Under the pieces are notes generated by a model. That model was not told the origin of the DNA and did no database searches. It worked only from the letters and a program-made list of their open reading frames with translations. This document shows, piece after piece, positions 24,923-37,999 of a DNA stretch of 64,000 bases. Every line of letters starts with the position of its first letter. The stretch's first letter is position 1. The DNA is from Athripsodes cinereus. Lineage: Eukaryota > Arthropoda > Insecta > Trichoptera > Leptoceridae. Location of the stretch: assembly GCA_947579605.1 (NCBI GenBank), contig OX388305.1, positions 29,835,542 through 29,899,541 of the forward strand. Reading direction: 5' to 3'. A program made the position numbers and the translations under genes.

Positions 24923-27708
24923 TTTCGATCATAAATTAAATGTTTGTAGAATATAATATTTAATATCGTAAAAGAGGATCTCGGCGTATTACTGAACAAA
25001 CGACCAAACCAATGTAAAAGAGACTAAAGCTGTCACAGACTATTCTATCGCCACATACCAGATAAGGGTAACAAATAATCTCAATCAATATAACGAATGA
25101 ACCCAGGAACAAAGGACGGTTTATTGAAACTAAATACCTCTAGGTACAATTTATTTATTACGTATCTTTTTACTATTTATCTCTCTAGGTGTATGCAAGT
25201 CCGTATGTGTATCATCACCATCAACAATATTTATGGGAAGTTTACGACTGACTATGACACTATAGTATCATCAACACTTATATTTGAAAGCACAAGTAAA
25301 ATGTCAAGGTTTTAAAACTATCGCTGGTATAATATTATTATGTATGTTAGATCCAGAGTCTATATTCTAGTATGGCCTTGGATAGATCTCATCAAATTCA
25401 CTAACTTAATAACAATATCATAAATGGAAACATTATTGTAGAGCAACTAAACATTTCCACTACTTCTGAAAATCAAAACAATAGGAGTATTGAATTACTT
25501 TGGTGAAAGGTCGATATAGCCAATAGTTACCCAATGATGTTAGAGATATGAATCCCTGATAGGATATAATATCATGTATAATATGTATTTATTATTTAAA
25601 AAAAAATCTAGAAATGTAATACAATATCAGGTATTGTTGAAGCCAGTCCACCCCCGAGAATACAGAATAGATAGTTAAGTACATAACACAATAAAAGGGA
25701 AACCAAATTTCCCATATTGTTAGCGGATGTCTATCAATATTATAGCTATTTCTACCACATGAAAGTTTTCCACCTCTCTATCTCGCTCTCTCTCTCTTTT
25801 ACTTCAAACCTTACATCCACAAAGTGATGCAACCCATCCCATCCCAGATCTGATCAAAGCTTATCGGTCAGTCAATTTGATTGATGTTAGTAATAAAGAA
25901 ATCGGATATTACTTTTATTGACTAAAGTATCTACAGGATAGTACCTATACGGATTGACGATCTACTTAAAATATGACTGGACTTTGATGGTTGAAGCAAC
26001 TGACATAAACTGTTTTTTTCTTCTCAAAGACATTAACTTACTATTTTTATTAAACATTAACAATTTACTTAAGTTATAGTGATTCCTTATTTCAGTAATA
26101 CAAACAACCTAAAACTCGCAAATAGGAAGATAAACTTTTCCTGAAGTGATTCTGAAGAATTTCCCGGAAAATACTTAATAATATTGGCATACGGTAATGT
26201 CTAAAGTTGCTACGTAAAAGTAAAAGTGTAAAAGAGTTGATAAATAATTTACTGTAACATGTACCTATTTATCAAGCAAATAATAAGTTTATAGAGTAAA
26301 ATTTGACACGAAGCAAATAAACGAGAATCTTGCAACACGAAAAAGATACCAAAAATTATAATCAACATAAATGGGTTATCCAACAAAATCCCCACGCTAA
26401 AACTGTAACGAAAGTGATATGTTATTATAAACACAACAACAAAGTTGTTATAAACACAACAATGTCAGATACTACTTCATCCTGTTTAATACTGAATCCT
26501 TAAACAATACTAGACAACTTCATGATGATTTTAATTATTGTGAAACATAATGATACAAAGAATAGGATTTAATATTTCTGAGTCTTTGGATTTAATGAGA
26601 TATTGATATTGTACAAACTAAATGATTAGACCAAAGATGGAAAGTTTTCTGCCTTGTCAAATAAATTGATACCTAATTTATTTTATTTCCTGCTGTAGAC
26701 AACATGACGGCACTAAGTTATTGGCGTAATTGTAATACATAATGTAATACTTACATTTTGTTTATTTTACAAAAACACACAGCACAGGCACATTACATGT
26801 TTGGATACAATTTGGATAGTATAAACAACAACACAAGTGACATTCAAAAAAAGAATGAAATAATAAACTTAAGACACCATCAGACTAACTGTAGACAGAG
26901 AAAAATTTTACGTACCTATGTGTTAGTTATACTGAGTTCACCTTGATAAAAATTATAACTTATTGCGATTCTTCTAGATATCAAAGACTAGCACCTGAGT
27001 TCGCAAGAAAAATACATTAAATCCTGGTCATGTCTAGTATTAGAATTTATAAAAAAATTATTCAGTAAAAGTATCAGCTTTTCTATAATTGGGAATTTTG
27101 TCTGTATGTATACTTTGTTTATATTTGTAAAAACATTTTGAAAAGGCAAATAAATGAAATAATAAAAATATATTCACAAAACAATATTTTCGATGTTGAA
27201 TCTACTCAATGTTATTGGGAATATTAGGTATAACATATAAATTTAATATAATATTAGGTATATTTATCAGGCTCTCGACTGTAGTCAAAATATCCCAAAA
27301 CAAATGACAGCCGAGAATAATTTTAGGCAATAAGTGAATATTGTGTCACTTAGTTAATTAGAAGTTATTTCGAGATGGAGGGTATGAGTCATATTATGTG
27401 AATAAATCGCTTGAAAACATCAATAATATTAAATAAAATATCTATAAACCTATATGAAAAAATGTTTGATTATTGAATGTGCTCACTCGTACCTAAAATT
27501 ATAAATTTTACCATCCGTTGCTTTGTAATTAATATTAATTGCATTGTATGTAGAATAAATTTAACAACAGGATCCGCTGCACCTTTTATTAAATGACCTT
27601 ATATTGAGATGTGCATGACAAAACACTTAACACCTTGTTTTCATATAACACGGTCAGTATGAAATTGTATACATAATATCTGTGATAAGTGTACATACAA
27701 TAATATGT
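24923..27708. other. AT-rich intergenic DNA, nothing recognised
   Basis: No coding pattern or transposon ends. A short pyrimidine-rich run of CTCTCTCTCT type occurs at about 25776-25800. Confidence 0.5.
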
Positions 27709-27716
27709 ATCTAGAT

Positions 27717-28031
27717 CAAGTGTGGTCAACCCGTGGCTCGCGAAGCAAATGCACACTCTTTTAATAATAGTTGGTACAAGTACCCGTTATTTTTTTGAAA
27801 GAGGTATTTTGAGAAAATATTCTTAGAAAACCGAAGAGTAGTTTTAAAACATTTCAAATTCCTATCCCATTTTGAAAATTTAGTGACGGGGGAGGGGGGG
27901 GGGGGGGGTAGAAATTTAAGGTGAAGTAAAATGATTAAATGTTCCATATAAGGAGAATATTGTTGTACGACCCGGCAGGAAATCTCATTTCTAAAATTTG
28001 GCCCGGGTGCTGAAAAGGTTGGCCACCCACG
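27717..28031 (-). mobile_element. Complete hAT-type MITE with 8-bp target duplication
   Basis: The flanking 8-mers are identical: ATCTAGAT at 27709-27716 and 28032-28039. The ends CAAGTGTGGTCAACC and GGTTGGCCACCCACG form an imperfect inverted repeat. The 8-bp duplication and the GGTTGGCCACC style of end fit the hAT superfamily. At 315 bp with no coding capacity it is a MITE. A G-rich run occurs at 27888-27908. A second, inverted and truncated copy lies at 17391-17679. Confidence 0.9.
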
Positions 28032-28039
28032 ATCTAGAT

Positions 28040-30284
28040 GATAATATTAATACATAGGTATGTATAATGTCGTTGCCCTTTGAGTTCACGGTGTCTCGGT
28101 GTAACAAGAGCCGTCTAGTGAAAGTACAAATCGTTACATTACAATATAAACGTACGGAATACTATACAACATACCTACACTCAAGTATCGTACTCGTAAA
28201 TATTGCAATAACAATAACCAAGTTAAGTTTATAATATTATGAAGTGTATAGGCATTAGGTATGCAGTACAATATGCTCAATAGTGTAGCTGTATTATAAG
28301 CAGTCAGAAATGTTGCATCACTGCGTGGGTAAACCAGACTCAAGCTGGTGTTATTGTAGTATAGTGTACTCCAGTATATATGTACTCATATGTGTACTAT
28401 GTACCTAATACATAATAACAAAATGTAGTATCTTCTAACTACTATGGCAGTGTGTTTGTGTGAAAATAATGTTGAAAATACGTGTAGGCTAAATCGACAT
28501 ATAAATGTGCACAAGTTACATAAACGTTGCCAATCAACACTTTTTACTATCAGCAGATACTAAATTTACAAAAAGAATACAAATAATAGTATTGTAAACT
28601 GTAAGACAGATAATAAAAACCATAAACAATAGGTGTTACATTATTAATTTCACATCCACAGTACACACCTTATACATGTTGACAAATTAAGAAGCAATAG
28701 AACTTGAAAAATATATTGTTAATCATAGTATATTTTCTACCTATTCCTTACTCAAAAGAGTTGACAAAAACTGCGCTTTAATTAAAAATAACTTACTGTA
28801 ATGCTACGTATAAGACAAACTACAAAGGTAAATATTAACTATGATCTATAACTCCATAATTTATGCATCCAAATCAAAGAAGTTTATCACTATCCACGCA
28901 CTGTAGAACGTAACTACGTTATATTTCATGGAACTCTTTTCAAACATGTTAAATTGTTATACATTACGGAAATATACCGCAATAATTTATAACTGATATC
29001 ATTTTATAGATGAGTAAGTAATTTACATATTTCCTTTATGTCAATGAAAGAAATATATCGCATGATTTATTCGAGTTTAATATTATTATAAATTGACGTT
29101 ATAAAAACCGGGAAATATCTATAATGGACTAACTTAAGAAAAAAAAAGTAATATTTAGTATTGCGAGAATTGTATTCAATTTAACGTTAGATTAACAATC
29201 AATCAATATACGATGCAGTTTGTAATTGATTGAATAATATGTACATTATGTTAATTTTTATTCAAGTAGGAACAATACACAAAAACCTGTACCAAGAAGT
29301 GTCAGAAATTTGAATGTCTTTACTTTACTCAAGCAATATGTTCTACTAATATATATATATATATATATATTCATATAATGCTATACAATAATACATATTT
29401 TATCATAAACAATGCATTTACATCAACAACCTACATAATATTAATATTTTATAGAAAAGTGGGTATGCATTGTGAATACCTACGTTCGTGGGTTGCATTG
29501 TGTAAATACATACTATAATATAATATTTGTCAATGTGTGTAGTGTGTAACAAGGCATAATAATAATAATTATTTGTAAAACATACGAACATGATTTCATT
29601 CCTATATACTACATAGTGATTCATATAACGAAACTTCATTTATACATATATTTTCAAGACACACGTTCTCGTAACATTGTACGCGTAACTATGTACCTAC
29701 ACGTGCAAGTTCAGGCAAGTTTGAGAAGCTTAATTGTATTACCTGTCGTAAATTTAAAATCAAAATTGATGACATTAATATTAACAGAATCTTAGATAAA
29801 TTCACTTATGAATATTGTGAATCGCGTTATATTGGACAATATTAAATAAGTACATTAAATAGACTACTATTATGAGTTGATATGATTGCCAAACGTGAGA
29901 TTGAACTATACACTTAAATACACACATTTTCATTAAACGACATATTATAACAATAGATGGAGTGTTTAACTAAAGAAATATGTAAATAAACTAAGCTGAT
30001 GTATATATATTTATCATAGTATGTGTAATGAGCATAATATATGCAATTTGTTCTTTAAGTGTTCTGAAAAATAAAAATGTTCGGTAAGAGTGTGTAGGAA
30101 TAAACTGATTTTTAATAAATATAAAAAGACATTATAACAATAGTTTAACTTAACCTTAATAATACAACTTTATAATTACATTGTGGTGGATGTTTTTAGA
30201 AATGATACAGATTAATATTATCATAATTTTTCTTTTTTATTTTAATATGTTTTTTACTCCGTTGTGTTTCCGTATTTTTCAAAA
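28040..30284. other. AT-rich intergenic DNA, nothing recognised
   Basis: Short frames only. A (TA)n microsatellite lies at about 29350-29370. No gene or transposon ends seen. Confidence 0.5.
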
Positions 30285-30950
30285 ATTGTGAGCAGAATAA
30301 ACCAGGCACGAATTGCCTTTAACAAAAAATCCAAAATATTAGAATCCCCTAATATTGATTTAAGCGTGAGGAAGAATCTCACTAAAGCCTTTGTGTGGAG
30401 CATTTTGCTATATGGGTGCTAGACGTGGACCATCAGCAAGAGTGAAAGCGGACGGTTAGCGGCATTATAAATGTGGTGCTATAGACACATGCTGAAGATT
30501 CATTGGTCGGAACACGTCGAAAACGAAGTGTTAACCAGGGTTGGCGAAAAAAGACAACTCCTCAAAAGAATCTGCCAACAAAGAGCTAACTGGATTGGCC
30601 ACAACATCAGGCACCCAGGACTGCTCATCGCAATCACAGAGGGCAGGACCGAAGGCACAAATGGCAGAGGCCGACCGAGAGACGCCTATATGGACCAACT
30701 GAAGAGGGACATGAGCTGTGGCTCATACATGGAGTTGAAGAGACTGGCTGAGAATAGGGAGGAGTGGAGAAGAAAGTCCAAACTCGTTGCAGACCAATCC
30801 AATGGATTGTAACTCATTATATATAACTCATTATGTATAATTTGTAATTTGTATTCATTTATGTACCTGTAATATTTATAATGATGTAAACTTGATTTGC
30901 ACACTCCACATTCAAGTCTGGAGCAAAGATTTGAATAAATAAATAATATA
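30285..30950 (+). mobile_element. 5'-truncated RTE-type LINE, 3' end with broken ORF
   Basis: The plus-strand translation gives SRINQARIAFNKKSKIL, then SVRKNLTKAFVWSILLYG, an in-frame stop and MWCYRHMLKIHWSEHVENE. It continues through GRGRPRDAYMDQL and ends QSNGL before TAA at about 30810. This order (YG-W, MWCYRRML-W, R-GE, GRGRPR) is the conserved C-terminal region of RTE-like endonuclease-reverse transcriptases. At least two stops interrupt the frame (near 30420 and 30466). The endonuclease and RT core are missing. The element ends in GAATAAATAAATAATAT. It is a dead, 5'-truncated copy. Confidence 0.85.
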
Positions 30951-31389
30951 AAGCATTTCATAGCAATAACCTTAACGGCTCGTGTAAGAAGGTGAATAAC
31001 GTTTATGTTTGTCTGCATTAAGTAAAATGAATCGGAGTTATAATTACGCGCTGGTGCCAAAGTACTGGAAACGAATTACACCCCAGAGAGTTTCACTTTC
31101 AACGCCATTCATATTGACTTAAATATAATACTATTATAGCAAGTACTCTCATAATTTAATAATAATGTGAGATAGAGGTAACTACTATGTACATAATACC
31201 TATATCTAGCTACTAACATACTTCTTTTAGACGTTACTAAATGCAAACCTGGAAAAGTTCATGTACCTACATGGTAGGTACCTACTCTCTTCAACACGGG
31301 AGAGAATAATATTGAGATACTAGGATGGAAAAGTTATGTGAATACATACGTTGAATTTAAATATATTAAATTATTTATTGTGAGGTCTA

Positions 31390-31560
31390 TTTACACGAGG
31401 TCCCGAGTTCGATTCCCGGCCAGGACAAAATTGAAAAATAGCATAGAGTAAGTGTTAATACTACTTTTGTTCCTACTTAGTTAATCTTTGAAAAAGGTCT
31501 TTTTCTAATTGTCCTGGGTCTGGGTGTTAGTGTGTTTGTCCATTGTATATGTACATGTAC
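31390..31560 (+). repeat. tRNA-derived SINE-like fragment (B box)
   Basis: GAGTTCGATTCCCGG at 31405-31419 matches the RNA polymerase III B box and T-loop of tRNAs. It is followed by CCAGGAC and then a tail including CTGGGTCTGGGTGTTAGTG that is not tRNA. No convincing A box or anticodon arm precedes it, so this is a 5'-truncated SINE rather than a tRNA gene. Confidence 0.55.
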
Positions 31561-31963
31561 ATATATAGAATAATATTATTATATTAGTTTGCGACTAGCT
31601 AGTGAAAATATTGTCGATTTGTATTTCAACATAAACTTTAGAAAGACTACCTATTTATTTTATCCACCTACGTCGATTGAACGACATTATTTTTCATATG
31701 CAGTCTTTGATCTAAATATATTATTATCCAAAATTATCTTCTTCAGTATTAACTTAAGCCTAGATATTAGGAAATCTATTATCAGCAAATCGTTTTATGT
31801 ATCTAATACGCACCCACATGCCTATACTAATATATTCTGTCATAGCTGTCACATTCATAATATATACCTACAGGAAATTGAATCCATCAATGTAGGTATG
31901 CCTGTATGTGAGTTACATGTACGTTATATAGGTACATAATCATCTTAGATGTATCTATAATAG

Positions 31964-32454
31964 CAGTGGCGGTGGCAGGGCTGGCAAAATGCCACGGGCC
32001 CCCGACTCGATGGGAGCCCCCAGTCCGAGAGACAGCAAGCTCAGAAGTAATCAACATTTTTAACAAAGTTTAGTAAAAATATAAATTTTATGTAATATGT
32101 ACTTAGAATCAATTAAAGTTAGACACAACTAAAGACCATATATAAATTCAAATAAATTATTAAGATTTAAACGCATTCATAAGAAAAACACTTTTACGGA
32201 ACACAAAGCTTGGAGAAAAGAATTTAATTGATAAATATTTTGTTAAATTGTAATTTAATTATAATAATGTAATACCTAAAATAATATTTATTAGATATTT
32301 TACTAAAATGCAATATCAGTAATGCCTACTGTTGGTGTTGGGTAACTATTTGAGTAATTTATTAAAATTAAATTACAACGTGACGATTTTCACGGGGGGG
32401 GGGGGGCATTCAAAGAATTTGACACGGGCTTCAGATGATATAGTTACGTCACTG
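31964..32454. mobile_element. hAT-type non-autonomous element
   Basis: The left end CAGTGGCGGTG pairs imperfectly with the right end, which reads CAGTGACGTAACTATATCAT on the other strand. CAGTGGCGTAACTA-type ends are common in hAT elements. The flanking 8-mers TATAATAG (31956-31963) and CATAATAG (32455-32462) differ at one base. A run of 13 G lies at 32394-32406. No coding region is present. Confidence 0.75.
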
Positions 32455-32462
32455 CATAATAG

Positions 32463-33424
32463 AATTTGTATTTTCCAACAGATAACTAAGAGGTGTAGAA
32501 GTAGATAAGTACACAGTATTGACAATCTACAGATCTGTGCAAACCTGGGGACTATAACAGTTCCATATCCTTATAATTATCTTAAGTATTATCCATTTAT
32601 ATAGCCTACTATTTATTTAACCCTTGGATCTTTATTTAGGATATTCAACGTTATTAACGTAGATCACCTTCATTCATATTTTAACGTAAATGTGTTTACT
32701 ATGAAATTATCTTCGTAACCTCTTGAAATGATGAGTAAATTAATTATTGTAAAAATAATTTCGCATAGTTACATATCCGTTATCTCGATTGCTTACACCT
32801 ATTACTAATAATTGATACAAATAAAAGAAAAATCATCGTGATGTTCATCTGTTTTACTCGAACGGAGTGGTCAGAAAAAGTATACGTTTTATTTAACCAC
32901 ATATAAACAATATTATTTGGTACAGAATATACGTAAATTCTCGAAATTACCAAGAGAACCCTGTCGAATGACATTTTATAAAATAAGAAAATATTACAAA
33001 ACACTGTTTTACTTCCACTTGACTCCATTCAAATATCAGAACAATTTCGAACACTATCTGTTCATTGATAATGATGTTTTACCTATAGAAATATAGATAT
33101 ACCTAGATAAAAATGCTCTATGGTTCCCACATTAATTTCCTACATAGTATGTAACTTGTTTGTTTAAATTTCTATAGACAACAACAGCTGATTTTATTTA
33201 TCGGTATAATAGGTAATACTCTTCAGAAAATTGCCTTCATGATTTATAGAATATGGCTTTTAATAGATTTCATTGCATAATTCATTCTTAGTGAATAGAT
33301 TATTAATCCAATATTTGTAAATCACAATATTTTTAAATGGTTATTTTAAATTTTACGGTTATCGCTTTAAATGGAAAATTTCAATAAATAAATATTTATA
33401 TACATTTATTTACGATATTATTAT
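32463..33424. other. AT-rich intergenic DNA, nothing recognised
   Basis: Short low-complexity frames only. No transposon ends or gene seen. Confidence 0.5.
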
Positions 33425-33570
33425 GGGTTAGTTGGAAGATATTGCGCTTCAGCAATAAACTCGCCCATTGCACAAAATTATAAATTCTATTGTTGTGATA
33501 CCATGTTTTTTGTTCTTCTTTACATATTGATTTTGTGCAATAAAGTTTATTATTATTATTATTATTATAT
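33425..33570 (+). repeat. LINE 3' tail, family GGTTAGTTGGAAGA
   Basis: Runs from GGGTTAGTTGGAAGATATTG through AATAAACTCGCCCATTGCAC to TTTTGTGCAATAAAG, then a (TTA)n tract. A poly-A signal next to a trinucleotide tail is typical of a 5'-truncated non-LTR retrotransposon end. The nearest copy (33921-34058) is inverted about 350 bp away. Confidence 0.8.
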
Positions 33571-33920
33571 ATTTATACCTACACCTACAGCTGATGAATT
33601 CACCACTTACGCTGCAAGCATTAGAGAATATTCACATTTTTATATAGCTTAAACAATGAAAATATATTATTTTTATACTTATTTACTTTTTAAATACTTA
33701 ATCAATCCACATGAGCTCATGAAATTTATTTGAAATCATTGTTAACCGTACTTTCTTAGTTCTGTTAATTAAATTAATTTGTAACTCACAAATAGTTTGT
33801 ACGCTACACGAGTTTATGAAAAAGAACATAATCCGAAAATTCTAATAAACTACATTACATTCTTTAACTAATGGATGTTCCAAATAACGACTTATAGCTT
33901 ATAAAAAATAAATTGCGTAT

Positions 33921-34058
33921 TAATAATAATAATAATAATCTTTATTATTGCACAAAATTAGTATACAAAGAAAAAAAACATGGTATAACAACAGAAAGCA
34001 TAATTTTGAGCAATGGGCGAGTTTATCGATGAAGCGCGATTTCTTCCATCTAATCCAT
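33921..34058 (-). repeat. LINE 3' tail, family GGTTAGTTGGAAGA, inverted copy
   Basis: Read on the minus strand it gives GGATTAGATGGAAGAAATCG, a GCGAGTTTATCG-type block in reverse, CAATAATAAAGATT and a (TTA)n tail at 33921-33938. It forms an inverted pair with 33425-33570. No upstream coding sequence remains. Confidence 0.8.
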
Positions 34059-36038
34059 TATTCAACAAAACGTCAAAATAAAATCTAAATTCTACGTATA
34101 TACATAATTAAATAAAAAAAAACTGCTAGACAATTCAAGATCGAAGCCTTTTCTAAAAGGTATCTGGGGCATAGTTAATTCAAGCAAGAGAACTTCTGCA
34201 AGCTACAGACATATCAGATACCTAACTATTAAAATTTGGTCCGAAAACATACAATCAAATAAAATATATTAATCCTAGTGGTTATAGTGAATAAATTCAT
34301 TACAAAAATGCATCTCGTTTGCAACACAAATCATCATTATGATATAAAAACACATACCTACAATTTGAATTATAATCCAACACAGTTTCACGTGATAATA
34401 GTAGGAAAGAACTGAGAAGAAAATATAATTAAGTACAAACAATGCTAATTAGTAGATATTTAAGTCATACACCTTTCACTCATTTTGACAATGTATTGTA
34501 AATAATACACTACACTACCTGCCTGTATTATGCTACAACATTTATCACTCTCAGTCCATCAAGTAACATTGTGTCATAAATTTGAAAATCAAATTCAACT
34601 AAAGAAGATTCCATGTCAAATAAATTGAGTATGATTTCACTAGTCCATTGTTATAATCGTGTACAAAATTTATTTAAATTTTAATTTCAATTTATGTCGA
34701 GTGTTTAATATAATATTTTATATGTAGGTATATAGAAGCTGCAACACATTACCCATTGTGTTTGGCGAAATGTGAGAAATTTAGTAAAAATGATAAAGAA
34801 ATTAGTATACACACATTCATATAAAGACAATAAAATAAAATGTGCTAGTACATCGCAGATGATTATATCATTACATTTATTAAACAATACAACCATTTTC
34901 ATTTAACAAAAACATTTCTTTTAGGTTTTTTATCTGTTTGTTTTATACTAATAAAATAAAGTGTAACTCTATTTCCACTATGCATTAGTCTTCAAACGTT
35001 GGCTAAATCCAAATATAATACATAACAGCTAAATTATTTATGTTGCATTTATATTTTATTATATTATATTTATATTGCAAACACTATGGGCTAATTCTAA
35101 TATAATTGTCATACAAATAAAATGTTATTATTCTGCACACAATAATGTCGTCTAAAAAATAAGAACAGGTTTTTTCCACTTCGCTATATTGATGTAACCT
35201 ATTTGTAAACGAAACGTACACAATTTATTTGTCACCTGTTTATAGTAATGCTAGAATATTGCAAATACCTAGATAAAAAAAAATTATAACATAAAAAAAA
35301 TGAAACACAATGAATCTACTATATAGACTCATTTTCTCAGTAAGTAGACATACAGGAAATCACTCAAATATTAAAAAGAAGTTTTTGCTTTCCTCGAAAG
35401 GAAGAAAGGAAAAGAAGGATTCCAGTAATTAAACATAACAACCACTCTTTTCTACAAACATGTTCGAGTGTTTCTTTAAATATTGTATTTCTAGAAATCA
35501 TTGAGTAGGGCACATAATAAAATATTTAAAATATTGAATCCAATGATGAAAAATGTAATCCGTTCTGAATATATCATTATTACATGTAGGTAATATCGTA
35601 AAGAAAAAGTTTGTGCGTTTAATAATATTGTGAATAGGTACGGATGAATGCTCTGTAGTTGTAGATAACAATATGATAATAACATTGCAAGATATTAGAT
35701 ATTGTAATAGAATGCACTTAAGTATTTGCTATTATTTGTTTCATTCACTGACGTGTGTGGTATGTTAATATAATTATCATAAAAAATTTAAATACGTAAT
35801 ACCTATATATTCCTACATATATTTTATATGCATCTAATTAGATATCTTGAAAGTTGTACGCTGTCTGACATTATGAATTCATCTCAAACCAAATCGTGGC
35901 ATTCTATTATATTCAGTAAAATATTAAAATTAATATGCCATCAGATAAGTTTATATATACCTATATACATGCATTTTTAATAATTTCATTTCAGTAACTT
36001 CAAGTAACTAACGATACTGCATAGAGAGGAAGGCATTT
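34059..36038. other. AT-rich intergenic DNA, nothing recognised
   Basis: No coding pattern, transposon ends or RNA genes seen in about 2 kb. The frames are short and AT-driven. Confidence 0.5.
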
Positions 36039-36240
36039 TCCCATTTCTTCCCTTCCCTTTTTGCACCAACATTTTTGGTGTGTGGCCACTAAATCTAGAG
36101 TGCTCCCTCGGGGCAGCATTTCTCGCTTTAATGCGACCTTAAATCCTGTTTGTGCACGTGTGTGTCGTTATGGAGAAACATATCTCCAGGTACGGCACGA
36201 GGTATGTGGCGGGCGCTGCCCTTTAAAAAAAAAAAAAAAA
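36039..36240 (+). repeat. Retroelement-like 3' end with poly-A, terminus GGGCGCTGCCCTT
   Basis: A less AT-rich patch of about 190 bases ends in GGCGGGCGCTGCCCTTT and a run of 16 A. The terminus is shared with 18500-18706. The end plus A-tail suggests target-primed retroposition. I recognise no encoded protein. Confidence 0.45.
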
Positions 36241-37044
36241 TCATTTCAGTTTTTATTTTCCGATAAACCTTACAGGCATTTTATGTTTCTTCTTTCCTAA
36301 TTTTAAATTTAAATAAATATACATAACATAGTTAGGTGTTCGTTAAGTTGATTTAGAAAAAAATAAATGGGCTTGTTTTCTTCTTTTATTTTAAAGAGCA
36401 AATAAGTAGAAACAATGTATATGTATAGTGGTAACACTTACGCAATACAGGTTATTAACATTTATAATAACCCTCTTATGTATATTCTTGCACAGCACAC
36501 CATTGCTATAGAAATTACCCCTCTTTTTTCCCCTAGCAACAGAAGTATCACTCAGATAGCTGTATATTGTGTATCAAGGTATTGTACCGCACAAGTACCG
36601 TGTAGGTAGGTATAGTCTGTACATACAATCCCATCTACCTAAGGCCCATTTCACATTTAGGAGATTTGCGTCGCTAATTAGAGATGATTAATCGACGATC
36701 TTTTCTTATTTTTTCACACTGAACAATTGTTTCAGCACCTTTTATCTACTTCTATCCTTGAAAATGCCTTTTATTTCAATAACATTTATTTAGCCTAAAT
36801 TATTTATATCCATCTTATCTAGTCTATGTTGTCTGATTATGGATCCTTCATTGAGCAATCAAATCAACAAACACTGTTTTTCTTGATCATAATTACTTAG
36901 AGCTTGCTTATCAAATTTAATCAACTTTACCATCACGGCATATTTCCTAAAGAACATAATAAGTATACAGGTAGTTCTCTTCGTAACAATATTAAAGTAA
37001 GACATTAAGGATGGGTGGCATACCTCATCACTGCTGAATTGTAG

Positions 37045-37347
37045 ATGTTTTGTCCCCTCGATGAAACTCTGAGGCGACCACTGCGATCAGCTTCCACCGC
37101 TGTCAACAAACTTGTGGAGCCCAACAGGGCAAACACTTCCAAATTCGCAGAGAGGAGCTTTAGCGTTGCGGGGCCAACTGCCTGGAACCGATTGCCAGCG
37201 GACTTAAGACAGAACCAACCCACTGCAACGTTCAGGAGTAAGCTGAAAACACTGTTTTTCAAGAAATGCCATGGCGCCCTTGAGATGGTCACGGATCATT
37301 AAATGGCGCCAAATACAAATTATCTTTATTATCTTTATTATTATTTT
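37045..37347 (+). mobile_element. CR1/L2-type LINE 3' end, 85-codon RT C-terminal fragment
   Basis: The frame 37045-37302 contains RRPLRSASTAVNKLVEPN, then ERSFSVAGPTAWNRLPADLR and FRSKLKTLFFKK. The R-F---GP--WN-LP--LR----F---LK--LF pattern is the conserved extreme C-terminus of CR1/L2/Daphne-like reverse-transcriptase ORFs. The stop is followed closely by ATCTTTATTATCTTTATTAT, a simple-repeat tail. Endonuclease and RT domains are missing, so this is a 5'-truncated insertion. The clade cannot be fixed from this piece. Confidence 0.8.
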
Positions 37348-37999
37348 GTCTAATAGGTACCTAAATGTTCGTGATATATTACGAACATTTAGCTAAAAAA
37401 AGAGTCGAAATCAATGTATGTTATCTATTATATTTTAGGATGAAAAGTAATTGAAGAAAAACTCCAAGATATCATGATGATTGGTAATTAACATTAATTT
37501 ATGTGTAAGAAACAGCTGGAGAAATTTAACATAAAACTAGTTTCTGAGGCTAATTTCCTTAAATTGAAAAGCGCCTAACCTTCAAGTACTGTACAGCAAA
37601 GCTCTCAAGTAATGTAAAATGTATGTATGTATGTGTATATCTATCCCGGTATTTGGCGTCTTGCATTTTATCTACGAACTTTGTGACCATTTAAAAAGAG
37701 TAATGAGTCTATTGTAGAGGTAGCTTTGGGAACAAAGCGGTACTTAGTACAAGGGACACAACAAAAGGTACCTAAATTGAAAATAGTACATAAGTAAATA
37801 TTGCATCTGCATAGATTACACGTAATATTTGGTAAGCAATGATATTATTTTACTCACATGATATTTTTTATGAAACCCATACACCTGCATTCCCTATAAT
37901 GTTTATAAACATTAAAAAATAATTTTAAAATAGCATAGTTGTATTTATAGTAATTTTGATAGTGTTAAAAGAAATTGTATCTATATATTGGGATTTCAT

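Noticed and set aside
31390..31430. tRNA gene at the B box
   Set aside because: No acceptor stem, D arm or anticodon arm could be built around it.
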